From Mycobacterium rhizamassiliense (GTDB lineage Bacteria > Actinomycetota > Actinomycetes > Mycobacteriales > Mycobacteriaceae), in NCBI RefSeq assembly GCF_900157375.1, contig NZ_LT721901.1:2342315-2406314 (forward strand): DNA of 64,000 nucleotides, given 5' to 3'. Each line of letters starts with the position of its first letter. The stretch's first letter is position 1. The position numbers were made by a program, and so were the translations under genes. Of the stretch, positions 1-11,322 are shown piece by piece. Under the pieces are notes generated by a model. The model saw only the letters and a program-made list of their open reading frames with translations, was not told the origin of the DNA and ran no database searches.

Positions 1-248
1 ATGGCCACGAACGGGTCCGACCCCAGATTTGCCACCTTGCGCACGGTGGACGACAGCCGATATTCGGCGTAGATGCTGGCTCCGTAGTCGACGCCGACGA
101 CGCCGACGACGATTGCCGCGACGGTGGACGCCACCGCGATCACGCTGATCAGCACTTTGCGCATCCGCATATTGTGGCCTGCGCGTCTGATGCCGCGCCG
201 CCGGAGGCGGTTTGCCCGGTTCCTCGACCGCCGATGGGAGCGGTTCAT
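1..248 (-). CDS. lmeA: LmeA-like exported protein (5' part only)
   Basis: The minus-strand frame is open from ATG 248 to the window edge, so only the N-terminus is present. A basic stretch rich in Arg is followed by a hydrophobic segment ([20 protein letters not shown]) and [19 protein letters not shown], the layout of a signal-anchor or exported protein. In M. tuberculosis the gene divergent from glnR (Rv0818) is Rv0817c, LmeA, a DUF2993 envelope protein needed for lipomannan elongation. The assignment rests on position plus the N-terminal look. A second ATG at 170 starts directly before the hydrophobic segment and may be the true start. Confidence 0.6.
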   Translation of the reverse strand, partial: MNRSHRRSRNRANRLRRRGIRRAGHNMRMRKVLISVIAVASTVAAIVVGVVGVDYGASIYAEYRLSSTVRKVANLGSDPFVA

Positions 249-382
249 CACACTCGCCGCCGCAGCGCTTTTCACCAGGCCAAAGGCCAGGTGGCACGTT
301 ATCGTTAGATGACCTGGCGACTAACGCCACATTTCTTGACGAAATGGGAAAGTCGCCTGTCCCCACGAGTTGGAGGGGCTTG

Positions 383-2094
<1,712 letters not shown>

Positions 2095-2104
2095 GGAGAA
2101 CGGC

Positions 2105-3214
2105 GTGCAGCTCGCCAAGGCGCTCGCGGCGGTGGCGTCGATGACGGTGCTCGTCGGGCTGACCGCCTGCGGCAGCGACGACAACCGGCCCGGCGCATCG
2201 GCGGTGACGTCCCCCGGGCCGACCGGCACCATCGCATGCACGGGCAAGGATCGGTTGACCGCGGAGGGATCCAGCGCGCAGCAGAACGCGATGGCCGTCT
2301 TCACCCAGATGTGGAGCCAGTACTGCCCGGGCAAGGGGCTGTCGTACAACCCGACCGGGTCGGGCGCGGGCCGCGAGCAGTTCATCGCCGGCCATGCCGA
2401 CTTCGCCGGGTCGGATTCGCCGTTGACCGCGGATCAGATCGGGCCGGCCGCCAGGCGTTGCGGTGGCTACCCGGCCTGGGATCTGCCGCTGGTGTTCGGG
2501 CCGATCGCCCTCGTCTACAACGTCCCGGGCCTGCCCACGCTGACGCTCAACGGCGACGCGCTGGCCAAGATCTTCACCGGCAGGATCACGTCGTGGAATG
2601 ACCCGATACTGGCGGCCCTCAACCCGGGCCAGACCATGCCCGACCTCAAGATCACGCCGATCTACCGGGTCGACTCGTCGGGAACCACCGACAACCTGCA
2701 GGAGTACCTGACCGTCGCGGCACCGGAGAGCTGGACCAAGGGGGTCGGGGGCGAGTTTCGGGGCGGCGTCGGTGAAGGTGCGCCGAGGTCGTCTGGCGTC
2801 GTCCAGGCGGTGCGAACCGCGCACGGCGGCATCGGCTACGTCGAGAAGGGCTTCGCCGACCAGGCCGGCCTGCCGTATGCCCAGCTCGACAGCGGAAACG
2901 GCGTGGTCCCGCTGACCAATGACACCGCCGCGAAGGCCGTCGCCTCGGCCAGCTTCGTGGTCAGCGGCAACGACCTGGTGCTGGACATGAATTCGATGCA
3001 CGCGGCGCAGCGGGCGGGGACCTATCCGTTGATGCTGGCCACCTACGAGATCGTCTGCTCGAAGGGCTACGACGCGCAGACGGCCCTGGCGGTCAGATCT
3101 TTCCTCACCATGGCCGCCACCAACGGGCAGGCCGGTCTTCCGTCGGTCGGCTACGTGCCGCTGCCCGATAAGGTCAAAGAGCGACTGATTGCCGCCATCA
3201 ACGCGATGCAATAA
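2105..3214 (+). CDS. pstS: Phosphate ABC transporter substrate-binding lipoprotein
   Basis: A 369-residue lipoprotein. It begins VQLAKALAAVASMTVLVGLTAC, a lipoprotein signal with lipobox LTAC near residue 22, followed by the PstS fold: LTAEGSSAQQNAM, YNPTGSGAGREQFI, DFAGSD, VDSSGTTDNLQEYL, which hold the phosphate-contacting Ser, Asp, Arg and Thr residues. It binds inorganic phosphate outside the membrane and delivers it to PstC-PstA. GTG 2105 is chosen because it puts the signal peptide at the N-terminus and has AGGAGAA about six bases upstream. The pstC start follows 31 bases downstream. Confidence 0.94.
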   Translation: MQLAKALAAVASMTVLVGLTACGSDDNRPGASAVTSPGPTGTIACTGKDRLTAEGSSAQQNAMAVFTQMWSQYCPGKGLSYNPTGSGAGREQFIAGHADFAGSDSPLTADQIGPAARRCGGYPAWDLPLVFGPIALVYNVPGLPTLTLNGDALAKIFTGRITSWNDPILAALNPGQTMPDLKITPIYRVDSSGTTDNLQEYLTVAAPESWTKGVGGEFRGGVGEGAPRSSGVVQAVRTAHGGIGYVEKGFADQAGLPYAQLDSGNGVVPLTNDTAAKAVASASFVVSGNDLVLDMNSMHAAQRAGTYPLMLATYEIVCSKGYDAQTALAVRSFLTMAATNGQAGLPSVGYVPLPDKVKERLIAAINAMQ

Positions 3215-3245
3215 CCCTCGGGTTCGGAGGAGCAACGGCAGAACA

Positions 3246-4277
3246 GTGACAACGCCAAACCCAGCCCAGGCAGGATCGGGCGCAGTTGCGACTGCGCCCG
3301 CGTCCCGTCCGGGGCCGCCGCCCATCACCCCGTGGCGCGACACCAGAGGCCGCTTCGGCGACGCCGTATTCCGGCGGTCCGCCGACGCGTCCGGTGTGCT
3401 GATCGTCGTCCTCGTCCTGGCGATCGGCGGTTTCATGCTGATGCGCGCCCTGCCGGCCTTGCACCACAACAAGGAGAACTTCTTCACCTACGGCGGCGCT
3501 TGGGTCACCAACGACGTGTCGTCGATGCACTTCGGAATCTTCAACCTGTTGCAGGTGACGGTGTGCGTGTCCGTGTTCGGCTTGCTGCTGGCGATGCCGG
3601 TCGCGCTGGGCGTTGCGATCTTCCTCACCCAGTACGCGCCGCGGCGGTTCGTCGCGCCGCTCGCCTACACCGTCGACCTGCTGGCCGCGGTGCCCTCGAT
3701 CATCTACGGCATCTGGGGCCTGCATGTGCTGGGGCCGCAGTTGCGGCCCGTGGCGATCTGGCTCAACCACACCATGGGCTGGTTCTTTCTGTTCGCCTCC
3801 GGCAACGCATCGGTGGGCGGCGGCGGCACGATCTTCACGGGCGGAATCGTTCTGGCGGTGATGATCCTGCCGATCATCGCCGCGGTCACCCGCGAAGTGT
3901 TTGTCCAGACTCCGCAAGACCAGATCGAGGCGGCGCTCGCCCTGGGCGCCACCCGCTGGGAGGTGGTCAAGACCACCGTGCTGCCGTTCGGCCGGTCGGG
4001 ATACGTCAGCGCCGCGGTGCTGGGCCTGGGTCGCGCGCTGGGTGAAACGGTCGCGATGCTGATCATCTTGCGCGGAACCCAAACCGCCTTCCACTGGTCA
4101 CTTTTCGACGGCGGTTCGACCTTTGCGAACAAGATCGCATCTGCCGCATGGGAATTCAACAACCAGTACCAGGCCGGCGCGTACATCGCCGCGGGGCTGG
4201 TGCTCTTCGTGCTGACATTCCTGTCCGACGCCCTCGCCCGGGCGATTGCCGCCAGGACCGCAAAAGGCACTCGATGA
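3246..4277 (+). CDS. pstC: Phosphate ABC transporter permease PstC
   Basis: A 343-residue membrane protein. A Pro/Ala-rich cytoplasmic N-terminus of about 50 residues precedes about six hydrophobic segments. The permease cytoplasmic loop EAALALGATRWEVVKTTVLP is the EAA motif that contacts the ATPase, and GRALGETVAMLI is typical of PstC. GTG 3246 has GGAGGAG upstream near 3226-3232. The stop overlaps the pstA start as ATGA. It forms the phosphate channel with PstA. Confidence 0.95.
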   Translation: MTTPNPAQAGSGAVATAPASRPGPPPITPWRDTRGRFGDAVFRRSADASGVLIVVLVLAIGGFMLMRALPALHHNKENFFTYGGAWVTNDVSSMHFGIFNLLQVTVCVSVFGLLLAMPVALGVAIFLTQYAPRRFVAPLAYTVDLLAAVPSIIYGIWGLHVLGPQLRPVAIWLNHTMGWFFLFASGNASVGGGGTIFTGGIVLAVMILPIIAAVTREVFVQTPQDQIEAALALGATRWEVVKTTVLPFGRSGYVSAAVLGLGRALGETVAMLIILRGTQTAFHWSLFDGGSTFANKIASAAWEFNNQYQAGAYIAAGLVLFVLTFLSDALARAIAARTAKGTR

Positions 4278-5188
4278 CCTCGATCCTCGACCGCCCGCTG
4301 AAGGCCCGCACGCTGTCCAAGCTCAGCCCCCGCCGCCGAGTCGCGAATGGCGTTGCGACCGTGGCGGTCTCGCTGTCGCTCGTGATCGCCCTGGCGCCGC
4401 TGCTGTGGGTGTTGTGGTCCGTTGTCGCCAAGGGGTTCAGGGCCATCGCCTCCGCCTCGTGGTGGACGCATTCGCAGGCGGGGATGACGCCATTGTCGAT
4501 CGGCGGCGGTGCGTACCACGCGATCCTCGGCACCCTGTTGCAGGGACTGCTATGCGCCGCGATGTCCGTGCCGGTCGGCATCCTGATCGCGATCTACCTG
4601 GTCGAGTACGGTCGCGGAACCCTACGGGGCAGGCTGGCCTCCTTCATGATCGACATCCTCAGCGGTGTGCCCGCGATCGTGGCGGCGCTGTTCATCTACG
4701 CGCTGTTCGTCGCGACCCTCGGGCTGCCCCGCTCGCAGTTCGCGGCGGCGTTGGCTTTGGTGTTGTTGATGCTGCCGGTGATCGTGCGGGCCACCGAAGA
4801 GATGCTGCTGATCGTTCCGGCGGATCTGCGCGAGGCCAGTTACGCCCTGGGCGTGCCGAAGTGGAAAACGATTGTCAGAGTGGTCATTCCGACCGGGCTG
4901 CCAGGCATCGTCACCGGAGTACTGCTGGCGCTGGCCAGGGTGGTGGGCGAGACAGCGCCATTGCTGATCCTGGTCGGCTACTCGCAGGCGATCAATCTGA
5001 ACGCTTTCCGCGGCTTCATGGGAACGTTGCCCGGAATGATGTACGACCAGACATCGGCCGGCGCCGGCGTCAATCCGATTCCCACGGAGCGAATGTGGGG
5101 CGCTGCGCTGACACTGATCGCGATCGTTGCCGTCATCAACATCGGTGCCAGGATGGTCTCGATGATTTTTGCCCAGAAGAATCCATAG
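4274..5188 (+). CDS. pstA: Phosphate ABC transporter permease PstA
   Basis: A 304-residue permease with about six membrane segments, the EAA-type loop REASYALGVPKWKTIVRVVIP and ARVVGETAPLLILVG, which is characteristic of PstA. It partners with PstC. The ATG at 4274 overlaps the pstC stop by four bases; the pstB start follows 12 bases after this stop. Both the overlap and the spacing argue for balanced production of the transporter subunits. Confidence 0.95.
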   Translation: MTSILDRPLKARTLSKLSPRRRVANGVATVAVSLSLVIALAPLLWVLWSVVAKGFRAIASASWWTHSQAGMTPLSIGGGAYHAILGTLLQGLLCAAMSVPVGILIAIYLVEYGRGTLRGRLASFMIDILSGVPAIVAALFIYALFVATLGLPRSQFAAALALVLLMLPVIVRATEEMLLIVPADLREASYALGVPKWKTIVRVVIPTGLPGIVTGVLLALARVVGETAPLLILVGYSQAINLNAFRGFMGTLPGMMYDQTSAGAGVNPIPTERMWGAALTLIAIVAVINIGARMVSMIFAQKNP

Positions 5189-5200
5189 GCGAGGAATACA

Positions 5201-5977
5201 GTGGCCAAGCGCTTGGACATGAAAGACGTCAACATCTACTACGGGCCGTTTCATGCGGTCTCGGATGTGTCGCTGTCCATCCTGCCGCGCAGCGTCACCG
5301 CGTTCATCGGAGCGTCGGGCTGCGGCAAGACGACGGTGCTACGCACCCTGAACCGGATGCACGAAGTCATCCCGGGTGCCCGGGTCGATGGCACCGTGCT
5401 GCTCGACGACGAGAACATCTACGCCCCCGGCATCGACCCGGTCGGTGTGCGCCGTGCCATCGGCATGGTGTTCCAGCGGCCAAACCCGTTTCCCGCCATG
5501 TCCATTCGCGACAACGTGGTGGCCGGCCTCAAGCTGCAGGGCGTGCGCAATCGCAAGCTGCTCGACGACACCGCCGAATACTCGCTGCGCGGGGCGAACC
5601 TGTGGGATGAGGTCAAGGACCGGCTGAACAAACCCGGCGGCGGCTTGTCCGGCGGGCAGCAGCAGCGGCTGTGCATTGCGCGGGCCATCGCCGTGCAACC
5701 CGATGTGTTGCTGATGGACGAGCCATGCTCGGCGCTGGATCCGATTTCGACGATGGCGATCGAGGAACTGATCAGCGAGTTGAAGCAGGACTACACGATC
5801 GTCATCGTGACCCACAACATGCAGCAGGCCGCCCGCGTCAGCGACTCCACCGCGTTCTTCAACCTGGAGGCGGCCGGAAAGCCGGGGCGGCTCGTCGAGA
5901 TCGACGACACCGAGAAGATCTTTTCCAACCCCGCCGAAAAGGCCACCGAGGACTACATCTCGGGCCGCTTCGGCTAG
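5201..5977 (+). CDS. pstB: Phosphate ABC transporter ATPase
   Basis: A 258-residue ABC ATPase: Walker [10 protein letters not shown], signature [14 protein letters not shown], Walker [13 protein letters not shown] and the His switch in [14 protein letters not shown]. The family marker [11 protein letters not shown] and the length fit PstB (called PhoT, Rv0820, in M. tuberculosis). It powers phosphate import through PstC-PstA. GTG 5201 has GAGGAA at 5191-5196 as the binding site. In M. tuberculosis only this ATPase lies beside mshD; here all four transporter genes do. Confidence 0.95.
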   Translation: MAKRLDMKDVNIYYGPFHAVSDVSLSILPRSVTAFIGASGCGKTTVLRTLNRMHEVIPGARVDGTVLLDDENIYAPGIDPVGVRRAIGMVFQRPNPFPAMSIRDNVVAGLKLQGVRNRKLLDDTAEYSLRGANLWDEVKDRLNKPGGGLSGGQQQRLCIARAIAVQPDVLLMDEPCSALDPISTMAIEELISELKQDYTIVIVTHNMQQAARVSDSTAFFNLEAAGKPGRLVEIDDTEKIFSNPAEKATEDYISGRFG

Positions 5978-5990
5978 CGGCCAACGGTGC

Positions 5991-6662
5991 TCAACGCGCG
6001 GGCGGTGGTGCGGTTTCGTCCTCGGGGAACTTGCCGGTCGCCTGGAAGATGACGCGTCGCGCCACTTCCACGGCGTGGTCGGCGAAGCGCTCGTAGAACC
6101 GGCCCAGCAGCGTCACGTCGACGGCGGCGGCCACGCCGTGCTTCCATTCGCGGTCCATCAGCACCGAGAACAGGTGCCGGTGCAGGTCGTCCATGGCGTC
6201 GTCTTCTTCGCGGATCCGGGCGGCCTTCTCCGGGTCGCGTGACAACACCACTTCCTGGGCGCTGTTGCCCAATTCGACTGCGACCCGGCCCATTTCGGCG
6301 AAATACCCGTTGACTTCCTCGGGCAGCGCGTGCTGGGGGTGGCGCCGACGGGCGATCTTGGCCACATGCAGGGCCAGCGCGCCCATCCGGTCGATGTCGG
6401 CGACCATCTGGATGGCGCTCACGATGGACCTGAGGTCACCGGCGACCGGCGCCTGCAAGGCCAGCAGCACGAACGCGCTTTCCTCGGCGCGGGCGCTCAA
6501 CGCCGCGATCTCCTCGTGGCCCGAGATCACCTGTTCGGCAAGCACCAGATCGGCCTGCAGCAGTGCCTGGGTGGCGCACTCCATCGCGGCGCCGGCCAAC
6601 CCGCACATCTCGCCAAGCTTCTCGGATAGATCCGAGAGCTGCTCGTGGTAGGCGGTGCGCAT
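5991..6662 (-). CDS. phoU: PhoU-family phosphate signalling protein (PhoY2 type)
   Basis: A 223-residue all-helical protein with two copies of the PhoU three-helix bundle; the metal-binding E/DxxxD-type stretches are around [16 protein letters not shown] and [16 protein letters not shown]. PhoU proteins link the Pst transporter to the phosphate-responsive histidine kinase; the mycobacterial copies PhoY1/PhoY2 also affect persistence. It is convergent with pstB, with only 13 bases between stops, so it is transcribed apart from the transporter. Position equals Rv0821c (phoY2). Confidence 0.93.
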   Translation of the reverse strand: MRTAYHEQLSDLSEKLGEMCGLAGAAMECATQALLQADLVLAEQVISGHEEIAALSARAEESAFVLLALQAPVAGDLRSIVSAIQMVADIDRMGALALHVAKIARRRHPQHALPEEVNGYFAEMGRVAVELGNSAQEVVLSRDPEKAARIREEDDAMDDLHRHLFSVLMDREWKHGVAAAVDVTLLGRFYERFADHAVEVARRVIFQATGKFPEDETAPPPAR

Positions 6663-6719
6663 GCCGCCCAGCCTACTTTGCGGCCATCGAAATCGGCGCG
6701 TGAGTGCGATGAAACATGC

Positions 6720-8843
6720 TTACTCGCACGTGGTATCGGCCGCGTTGGTCACCGTCAGGTCCTCGGGCAGCTTCGCCGTCGTGTTGCCGGGGTTGCGGTC
6801 GATCTGCACGTTCACCGACGAGCCCGAGGGCGGGGGAGCGCTCACCGTTTTGAAGTCCGGACCGAGCACGACCTGAACGACCTGCCCGTAGCCGGAGACC
6901 CGCTCGATCTTCGAATTGGCGAACGTCGAGGCCACCGTCGCGGCCGCCTGCTCGTTGCCGGCCGAGAACAGCACCGTCGTGGCGTTCACCTGACTCGAGT
7001 AGTCATCGGGCGTCATCACATTGAAGCCGTTGTGCTTGAGCTGACTGGTCACTGTGGCGGCGAGACCGGTCTGGCTGGTCGCGTTGGACACCCGCACGGT
7101 GACGTCTTGCGGCGACGCGGTGGTCACCTGCTGGTGCTGCGCCTCCGGGGCCGCGCTGGGCGGCGGCGTCTTCTTGGTGGTGGGTGTGCCGGATCGTGTC
7201 GTCGAACCCAGGTTCTGGGCGTTCTGATCGTTTTCCATCGGCAGCGGATCGTCGTTGATGATGGCGTCGAACAGGGCGCGCATGTCGGCCGTTCGCGGCG
7301 GCTCGTCGCCGTTCTGGTCGGTCACGCCGGTCGGCACCGTCACGAAGGTGAAGTGCCCGGCTGCCGTGCCTTGCAGCGACCGGCCCAGCTCGACCAGGTC
7401 CTTGGTCTTGACGTTGTCGACGTAGGTGTTGCCGGCGATGATGTTGACGACGTTGTTGAGCTTGCCGAGGTCGGTCAGGGTGTCGTCGGAGATGAGCGAG
7501 CGCAGCAGCGAGGACAGGAACAACTGCTGGCGTTTGATGCGGCCGTAATCACCGTTGTTCTCGGTGGAGACCTGGCGGGCCCGTACATAGTTCAGCGCCG
7601 TCGTCCCGTCGATCACCTGGCGTCCCGCCCGCGACAGCACGGTGCCGAGCTCGTAGTCGTGCAGCGGTGTCCTGCTGCACACCTCGACGCCGCCGAGCGC
7701 CTCGACCACCTTTGCGAATCCGGAGAAGTCGACGGCGACGAAGCGGTTGATGCTCAGGCCGGACAGCTTCTGGATCTCCTTCACCAAACATTTCGGACCG
7801 CCGAAGGAGTACGCCGAGTTCAGCTTCGTCTGGGTGTAGACGTTCTTGGAACCCCACGTCTTGGTCTTCGCGTCGTAGAGGGGCCCGTACTTTCCGGTGT
7901 CGGGATTCCACGCCTCGCATTGCATCGGGGTGATCGCCAGGTCGCGCGGGAACGAAACGGCCACCACGCGTTTGCGGTTCGCCGGGATGTTGACCAGCAT
8001 CACGGTGTCCGAGCGGGCGCCGTCGGCGTCGTCGGTATCGCCCGCGCCCATGTTCGAGTTGTCGCCGGCCCGCGAGTCGACCCCGACGATCAGGAAGTCC
8101 TCGTCGCCGTACTGCCCGTTGGGGTCGCGGATATCGGTCGAATCGGGGTCCAGGGCGCTGATGACGTTGAGCCGGGCGTTCTTTGACGAACTCCACTGCC
8201 ACGCGCCGCCGGTGAGGACCAACGCCAGCACCGCGAACACCGCCGCCAGTGAGCGAACGGCGAGCAGGGCCGGCCTGCGCCGAGACTTTCGTTCCGTGGC
8301 CGCGTCGACCGAAGGTTTTGCCTTGCGGACCCGCCTCGATTTCTTGGGCCGGGAAGCGGCTTCCGCGTCGTCGGCGTCGTGAGCCGTTTCGGGCTCGTCG
8401 CCATTGGGGTAGCTGGCGGCCTCGAGGTCGGGAAGCTCGGAGACGACCTCCAGCGAGTACGCCGGGGTCTCGATGACCTGGGTCTGCTGCAGGTCGGCGA
8501 GCGCGTCCGGGGCAGCCTCGTCGGGCTCGGCCGGCGGCAGGTGATGATGGGCGGGCGGCCCGAGGGGCTTGGCGCCGACCTTGGCGATCAGGTCCGCGAC
8601 GCTGAGCCCCCCGCCGGTATGCGAACCCAGCTTCTCGGCCGCGCGCGACCCGTGCTCGACGGGCTCGGCCGCGGTATCCGGATGAGTTTCGGACGGCGGC
8701 TCGGGTTGCCACCGGTGCAGGTTTTCGTCGAACGCCGGCTCAGACCGCTCCCACGGCGCTGCGCTTTGGGTCGACGTGATCAGCTGCCCGGTGCCCGGAG
8801 CGCGCCGATGGTCAGGAGTGGCGTTTCTATCGCCGTCACTCAT
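6720..8843 (-). CDS. LytR-CpsA-Psr (LCP) family cell-wall protein
   Basis: A 707-residue protein: an acidic, Pro-rich cytoplasmic N-terminus (1-190), one membrane segment (about 191-213), an LCP domain (about 245-430 with FLIVGVDSRAGD, VVAVSFPRDL and NYVRARQVS), a Thr/Pro linker, and a C-terminal LytR_C domain (about 585-670). LCP enzymes transfer polysaccharide from lipid carriers to the wall; in mycobacteria the best known joins arabinogalactan to peptidoglycan. It corresponds in place and length to Rv0822c, whose own role is less clear. The extended N-terminus is unusual for the family and could be a regulatory or interaction region. Confidence 0.9.
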   Translation of the reverse strand: MSDGDRNATPDHRRAPGTGQLITSTQSAAPWERSEPAFDENLHRWQPEPPSETHPDTAAEPVEHGSRAAEKLGSHTGGGLSVADLIAKVGAKPLGPPAHHHLPPAEPDEAAPDALADLQQTQVIETPAYSLEVVSELPDLEAASYPNGDEPETAHDADDAEAASRPKKSRRVRKAKPSVDAATERKSRRRPALLAVRSLAAVFAVLALVLTGGAWQWSSSKNARLNVISALDPDSTDIRDPNGQYGDEDFLIVGVDSRAGDNSNMGAGDTDDADGARSDTVMLVNIPANRKRVVAVSFPRDLAITPMQCEAWNPDTGKYGPLYDAKTKTWGSKNVYTQTKLNSAYSFGGPKCLVKEIQKLSGLSINRFVAVDFSGFAKVVEALGGVEVCSRTPLHDYELGTVLSRAGRQVIDGTTALNYVRARQVSTENNGDYGRIKRQQLFLSSLLRSLISDDTLTDLGKLNNVVNIIAGNTYVDNVKTKDLVELGRSLQGTAAGHFTFVTVPTGVTDQNGDEPPRTADMRALFDAIINDDPLPMENDQNAQNLGSTTRSGTPTTKKTPPPSAAPEAQHQQVTTASPQDVTVRVSNATSQTGLAATVTSQLKHNGFNVMTPDDYSSQVNATTVLFSAGNEQAAATVASTFANSKIERVSGYGQVVQVVLGPDFKTVSAPPPSGSSVNVQIDRNPGNTTAKLPEDLTVTNAADTTCE

Positions 8844-9066
8844 GTCCCTACGCCTCCGAAGCTCAGTTGCCGACGTCGGCCTCGTGCATGCACCGCGTCG
8901 CGGCAGCGCTGCCGTCTACCAGGTATCGCGACCCGCGCTACCCGTGGGTGGCGCGGTGTCTAGTAGCCCTCATGTAGCGGGGTAAACCGAACCGCCACCC
9001 AAGCGCAATCCAGCAAGTTCCACATCGTACTGATTTATCGGCCCGGAAGCGATTTCGAGGTAGGCC

Positions 9067-10200
9067 TCAGCCGCCCGAGTGCATCACGTCGGCCCCGGCC
9101 GGGACCGTGCAGTCGTCGGGGTCGTTCAGCCAGCCGTCCGGCAGCGCCACCCGGGCGGGTGAACCTTGCCTGCCGCGGGGGCCGGTCGCCGCCTCCGGGA
9201 ACGGAACGCTGCCGTCCAACTGCTGCAGCAGGGAGTCGAGCTCGTCGAGCGTCTTGACCAGCGCCAGGGCCCGGCGCAACTCCGAGCCGGCGGGAAAGCC
9301 GTGCAGGTACCACGCGATGTGCTTGCGGATGTCGCGCATGCCCTTGTCCTCGCCGAAGTGCTCGGCGAGCAGTTGGCCGTGCCGGCGGATGATGTCGGCG
9401 ACCTCGCCGAGGGCCGGCGGCTCCGGCGGCGGAGTGCCGGTGAAGGCGGCCGACAGCTCGGCGAACAGCCACGGCCGGCCCAGGCAGCCCCGCCCGATCA
9501 CGACGCCGTCGCAGCCGGTGGTGGCCATCATCGTCAGCGCGTCATTGGCTTCGTAGATATCGCCGTTGCCGAGCACCGGAATCGTTCGCACGTGCTGCTT
9601 GAGCGCCGCGATCTGTTCCCAGTCGGCGGTGCCCGAGTAGCGCTGCGCGGCGGTGCGGGCATGCAGGGCGACCGCGGCGGCACCTTCTGATTCGGCGATG
9701 CGGCCGGCATCGAGGTGGGTGTGGTGGTCGTCGTCGATGCCGACGCGGAATTTGACGGTCACCGGGATGTCGGTGCCCTCGGTGCCGCGCACGGCCGCGG
9801 CGACGATCTCGCCGAACAGCCGCCGCTTGAACGGTAGCGCCGCGCCGCCGCCGCGCTTGGTGACCTTGGGCACCGGGCAGCCGAAGTTCATATCGATGTG
9901 GTCGGCCAGGCCGTCGTCCGCGATCATCTTGGCCGCCGCGTACGTGGTGGCCGGGTCGACGGTGTAGAGCTGCAGCGAACGCGGCGACTCCGCCGCGGAG
10001 AACGTCGTCATATGCATGGTGACGGGGTGCCGCTCGACGAGCGCGCGCGCCGTCACCATCTCGCAGACGTACAGCCCGCTGACCGTACCGACCTTCGACC
10101 GCTCCTGCTCACGACACAGCGTCCGGAACGCGACGTTGGTCACGCCAGCCATCGGCGCCAACACCACCGGGCTGGCGAGCGCGATGGATCCGATGCGCAC
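9067..10200 (-). CDS. dus: tRNA-dihydrouridine synthase
   Basis: A 377-residue FMN-dependent TIM-barrel enzyme that reduces uridine in tRNA D-loops. Visible motifs are VLAPMAGVTNVAFR (FMN binding), MNFGCPVPKVTKRGGGAAL with the catalytic Cys near residue 108, HARTAAQRYSG and IPVLGNGDIYEA. It corresponds to Rv0823c. It lies seven bases downstream of desA1 on the same strand, so desA1 and dus are probably cotranscribed. Confidence 0.94.
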   Translation of the reverse strand: MRIGSIALASPVVLAPMAGVTNVAFRTLCREQERSKVGTVSGLYVCEMVTARALVERHPVTMHMTTFSAAESPRSLQLYTVDPATTYAAAKMIADDGLADHIDMNFGCPVPKVTKRGGGAALPFKRRLFGEIVAAAVRGTEGTDIPVTVKFRVGIDDDHHTHLDAGRIAESEGAAAVALHARTAAQRYSGTADWEQIAALKQHVRTIPVLGNGDIYEANDALTMMATTGCDGVVIGRGCLGRPWLFAELSAAFTGTPPPEPPALGEVADIIRRHGQLLAEHFGEDKGMRDIRKHIAWYLHGFPAGSELRRALALVKTLDELDSLLQQLDGSVPFPEAATGPRGRQGSPARVALPDGWLNDPDDCTVPAGADVMHSGG

Positions 10201-10207
10201 CGCCGGA

Positions 10208-11230
10208 TTACCGCCCGCTCATGCTCAGCGTGCCGGCGGTCTGGTGGAGTTCGGCGGCGGTGGTCTTCTTCCCGGTGCGCGCCTCCCGGTCGAGCTGGCG
10301 CTGCTTGGACACCTCGAACTTGTCGCAGGCCTCCTCGAGCTCTTTGATCAACACCGCCAGGTCGTCGCGCATTGCCGCCGCCTCACCGGTGAAATCCTCG
10401 CGCTCGAAGATGCGCCATTTCTTCAGCACCGGCCTCACGACCTCGTCGAGGTGGATGCGGGGGTCGTAGACGCCGCCGACGGCGATGAAGACCGCCTTGC
10501 GCCGGAACTCGGGCACCTGGTAGCCGGGCATCAGGAAGTTGCGCAGCACCTTGTGCAGCGACCTCATCGCCTGATTCGGCGAAGCCGAGAATCCGGCGTC
10601 GCTGACATCTCGGTAGAAGATCATGTGCAGGTTTTCGTCGGCCGAGATCTTGGCCAGCAGCTGGTCGGCGATCGGCTCGTTGCACGCCTTGCCGGTGTTG
10701 CGGTGCGAAATCCGGGTGGCCAGCTCCTGGAACGTCACGTAGATGACCGAGTCGAACAGACTCTCGGCGAACAGGTCCGCTCGAATCTGCTGGTTCTGGC
10801 CGGGGCTGAACCCGCGGTTCACCACCTCCATGCGCAGCCTCTCCAGCTCGACCGGGTCGACCGCGCGGGTCACCACGAGGTAGTCGCGCAGCGCGATGCC
10901 GTGCCGGTTCTCCTCGGCGGTCCAGCGGTTGACCCACGTGCCCCACGCGCCGTCCAGGCTGAAGTTCATCGCGATCTCGCGGTGATAGGAGGGCAGATTG
11001 TCTTCGGTCATCAGGTTCTGCACCATCGCCACCTGGGCGAGATCAGAGAGCTTGCTCTGCTCGGGGTCCCAATCCTGTCCGCCGAGCGCGTAGAAGTTCT
11101 TCCCGTCGGACCACGGGATGTAGTCGTGCGGATTCCAGGGCTTGTGCATGGACAGGTGCCGGTCGAGGTATTTCTCCACGACCGGTTCGAGTTCGTGCAG
11201 CAGCTGCAAGTCGGTCAGCGTGCCTGCCAT
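10208..11230 (-). CDS. desA1: Acyl-[ACP] desaturase DesA1
   Basis: A 340-residue ferritin-like di-iron desaturase. The iron ligand motifs are EENRH (about 106-110) and DENLH (about 198-202), with another Glu in LMTEDNLPSYH. DesA1 (Rv0824c) is an essential enzyme that introduces a double bond into the mycolic-acid precursor chain. ATG 11230 is preceded by a GGGGG run. The upstream region carries a repeated ACACAGATA motif described separately. dus follows in the same direction. Confidence 0.93.
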   Translation of the reverse strand: MAGTLTDLQLLHELEPVVEKYLDRHLSMHKPWNPHDYIPWSDGKNFYALGGQDWDPEQSKLSDLAQVAMVQNLMTEDNLPSYHREIAMNFSLDGAWGTWVNRWTAEENRHGIALRDYLVVTRAVDPVELERLRMEVVNRGFSPGQNQQIRADLFAESLFDSVIYVTFQELATRISHRNTGKACNEPIADQLLAKISADENLHMIFYRDVSDAGFSASPNQAMRSLHKVLRNFLMPGYQVPEFRRKAVFIAVGGVYDPRIHLDEVVRPVLKKWRIFEREDFTGEAAAMRDDLAVLIKELEEACDKFEVSKQRQLDREARTGKKTTAAELHQTAGTLSMSGR

Positions 11231-11244
11231 GACAAACCCCCAGT

Positions 11245-11281
11245 TATCTGTGTCTATTGGTAGCAGTCAATATATCTGTGT
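11245..11281 (-). promoter_or_regulatory. Paired repeats in the desA1 upstream region
   Basis: The nine-base sequence TATCTGTGT occurs at 11245-11253 and again at 11273-11281 (ACACAGATA read in the desA1 direction), 28 bases apart. Between them ATTG and CAAT form a small inverted pair. Spacing near whole helical turns just upstream of desA1 suggests a regulator site. MadR is known to control desA1 in M. tuberculosis, but whether this is its site cannot be told from sequence alone. Confidence 0.4.
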
Positions 11282-11322
11282 ACTTGAGTTGCATCAAGTT
11301 TCGTCTCGGCACGGTGCGGTAA

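Noticed and set aside
6655..8186. Long plus-strand ORFs opposite the LCP gene
   Set aside because: They are antisense shadows of the minus-strand LCP gene, which has clear domains, membrane segment and codon bias.
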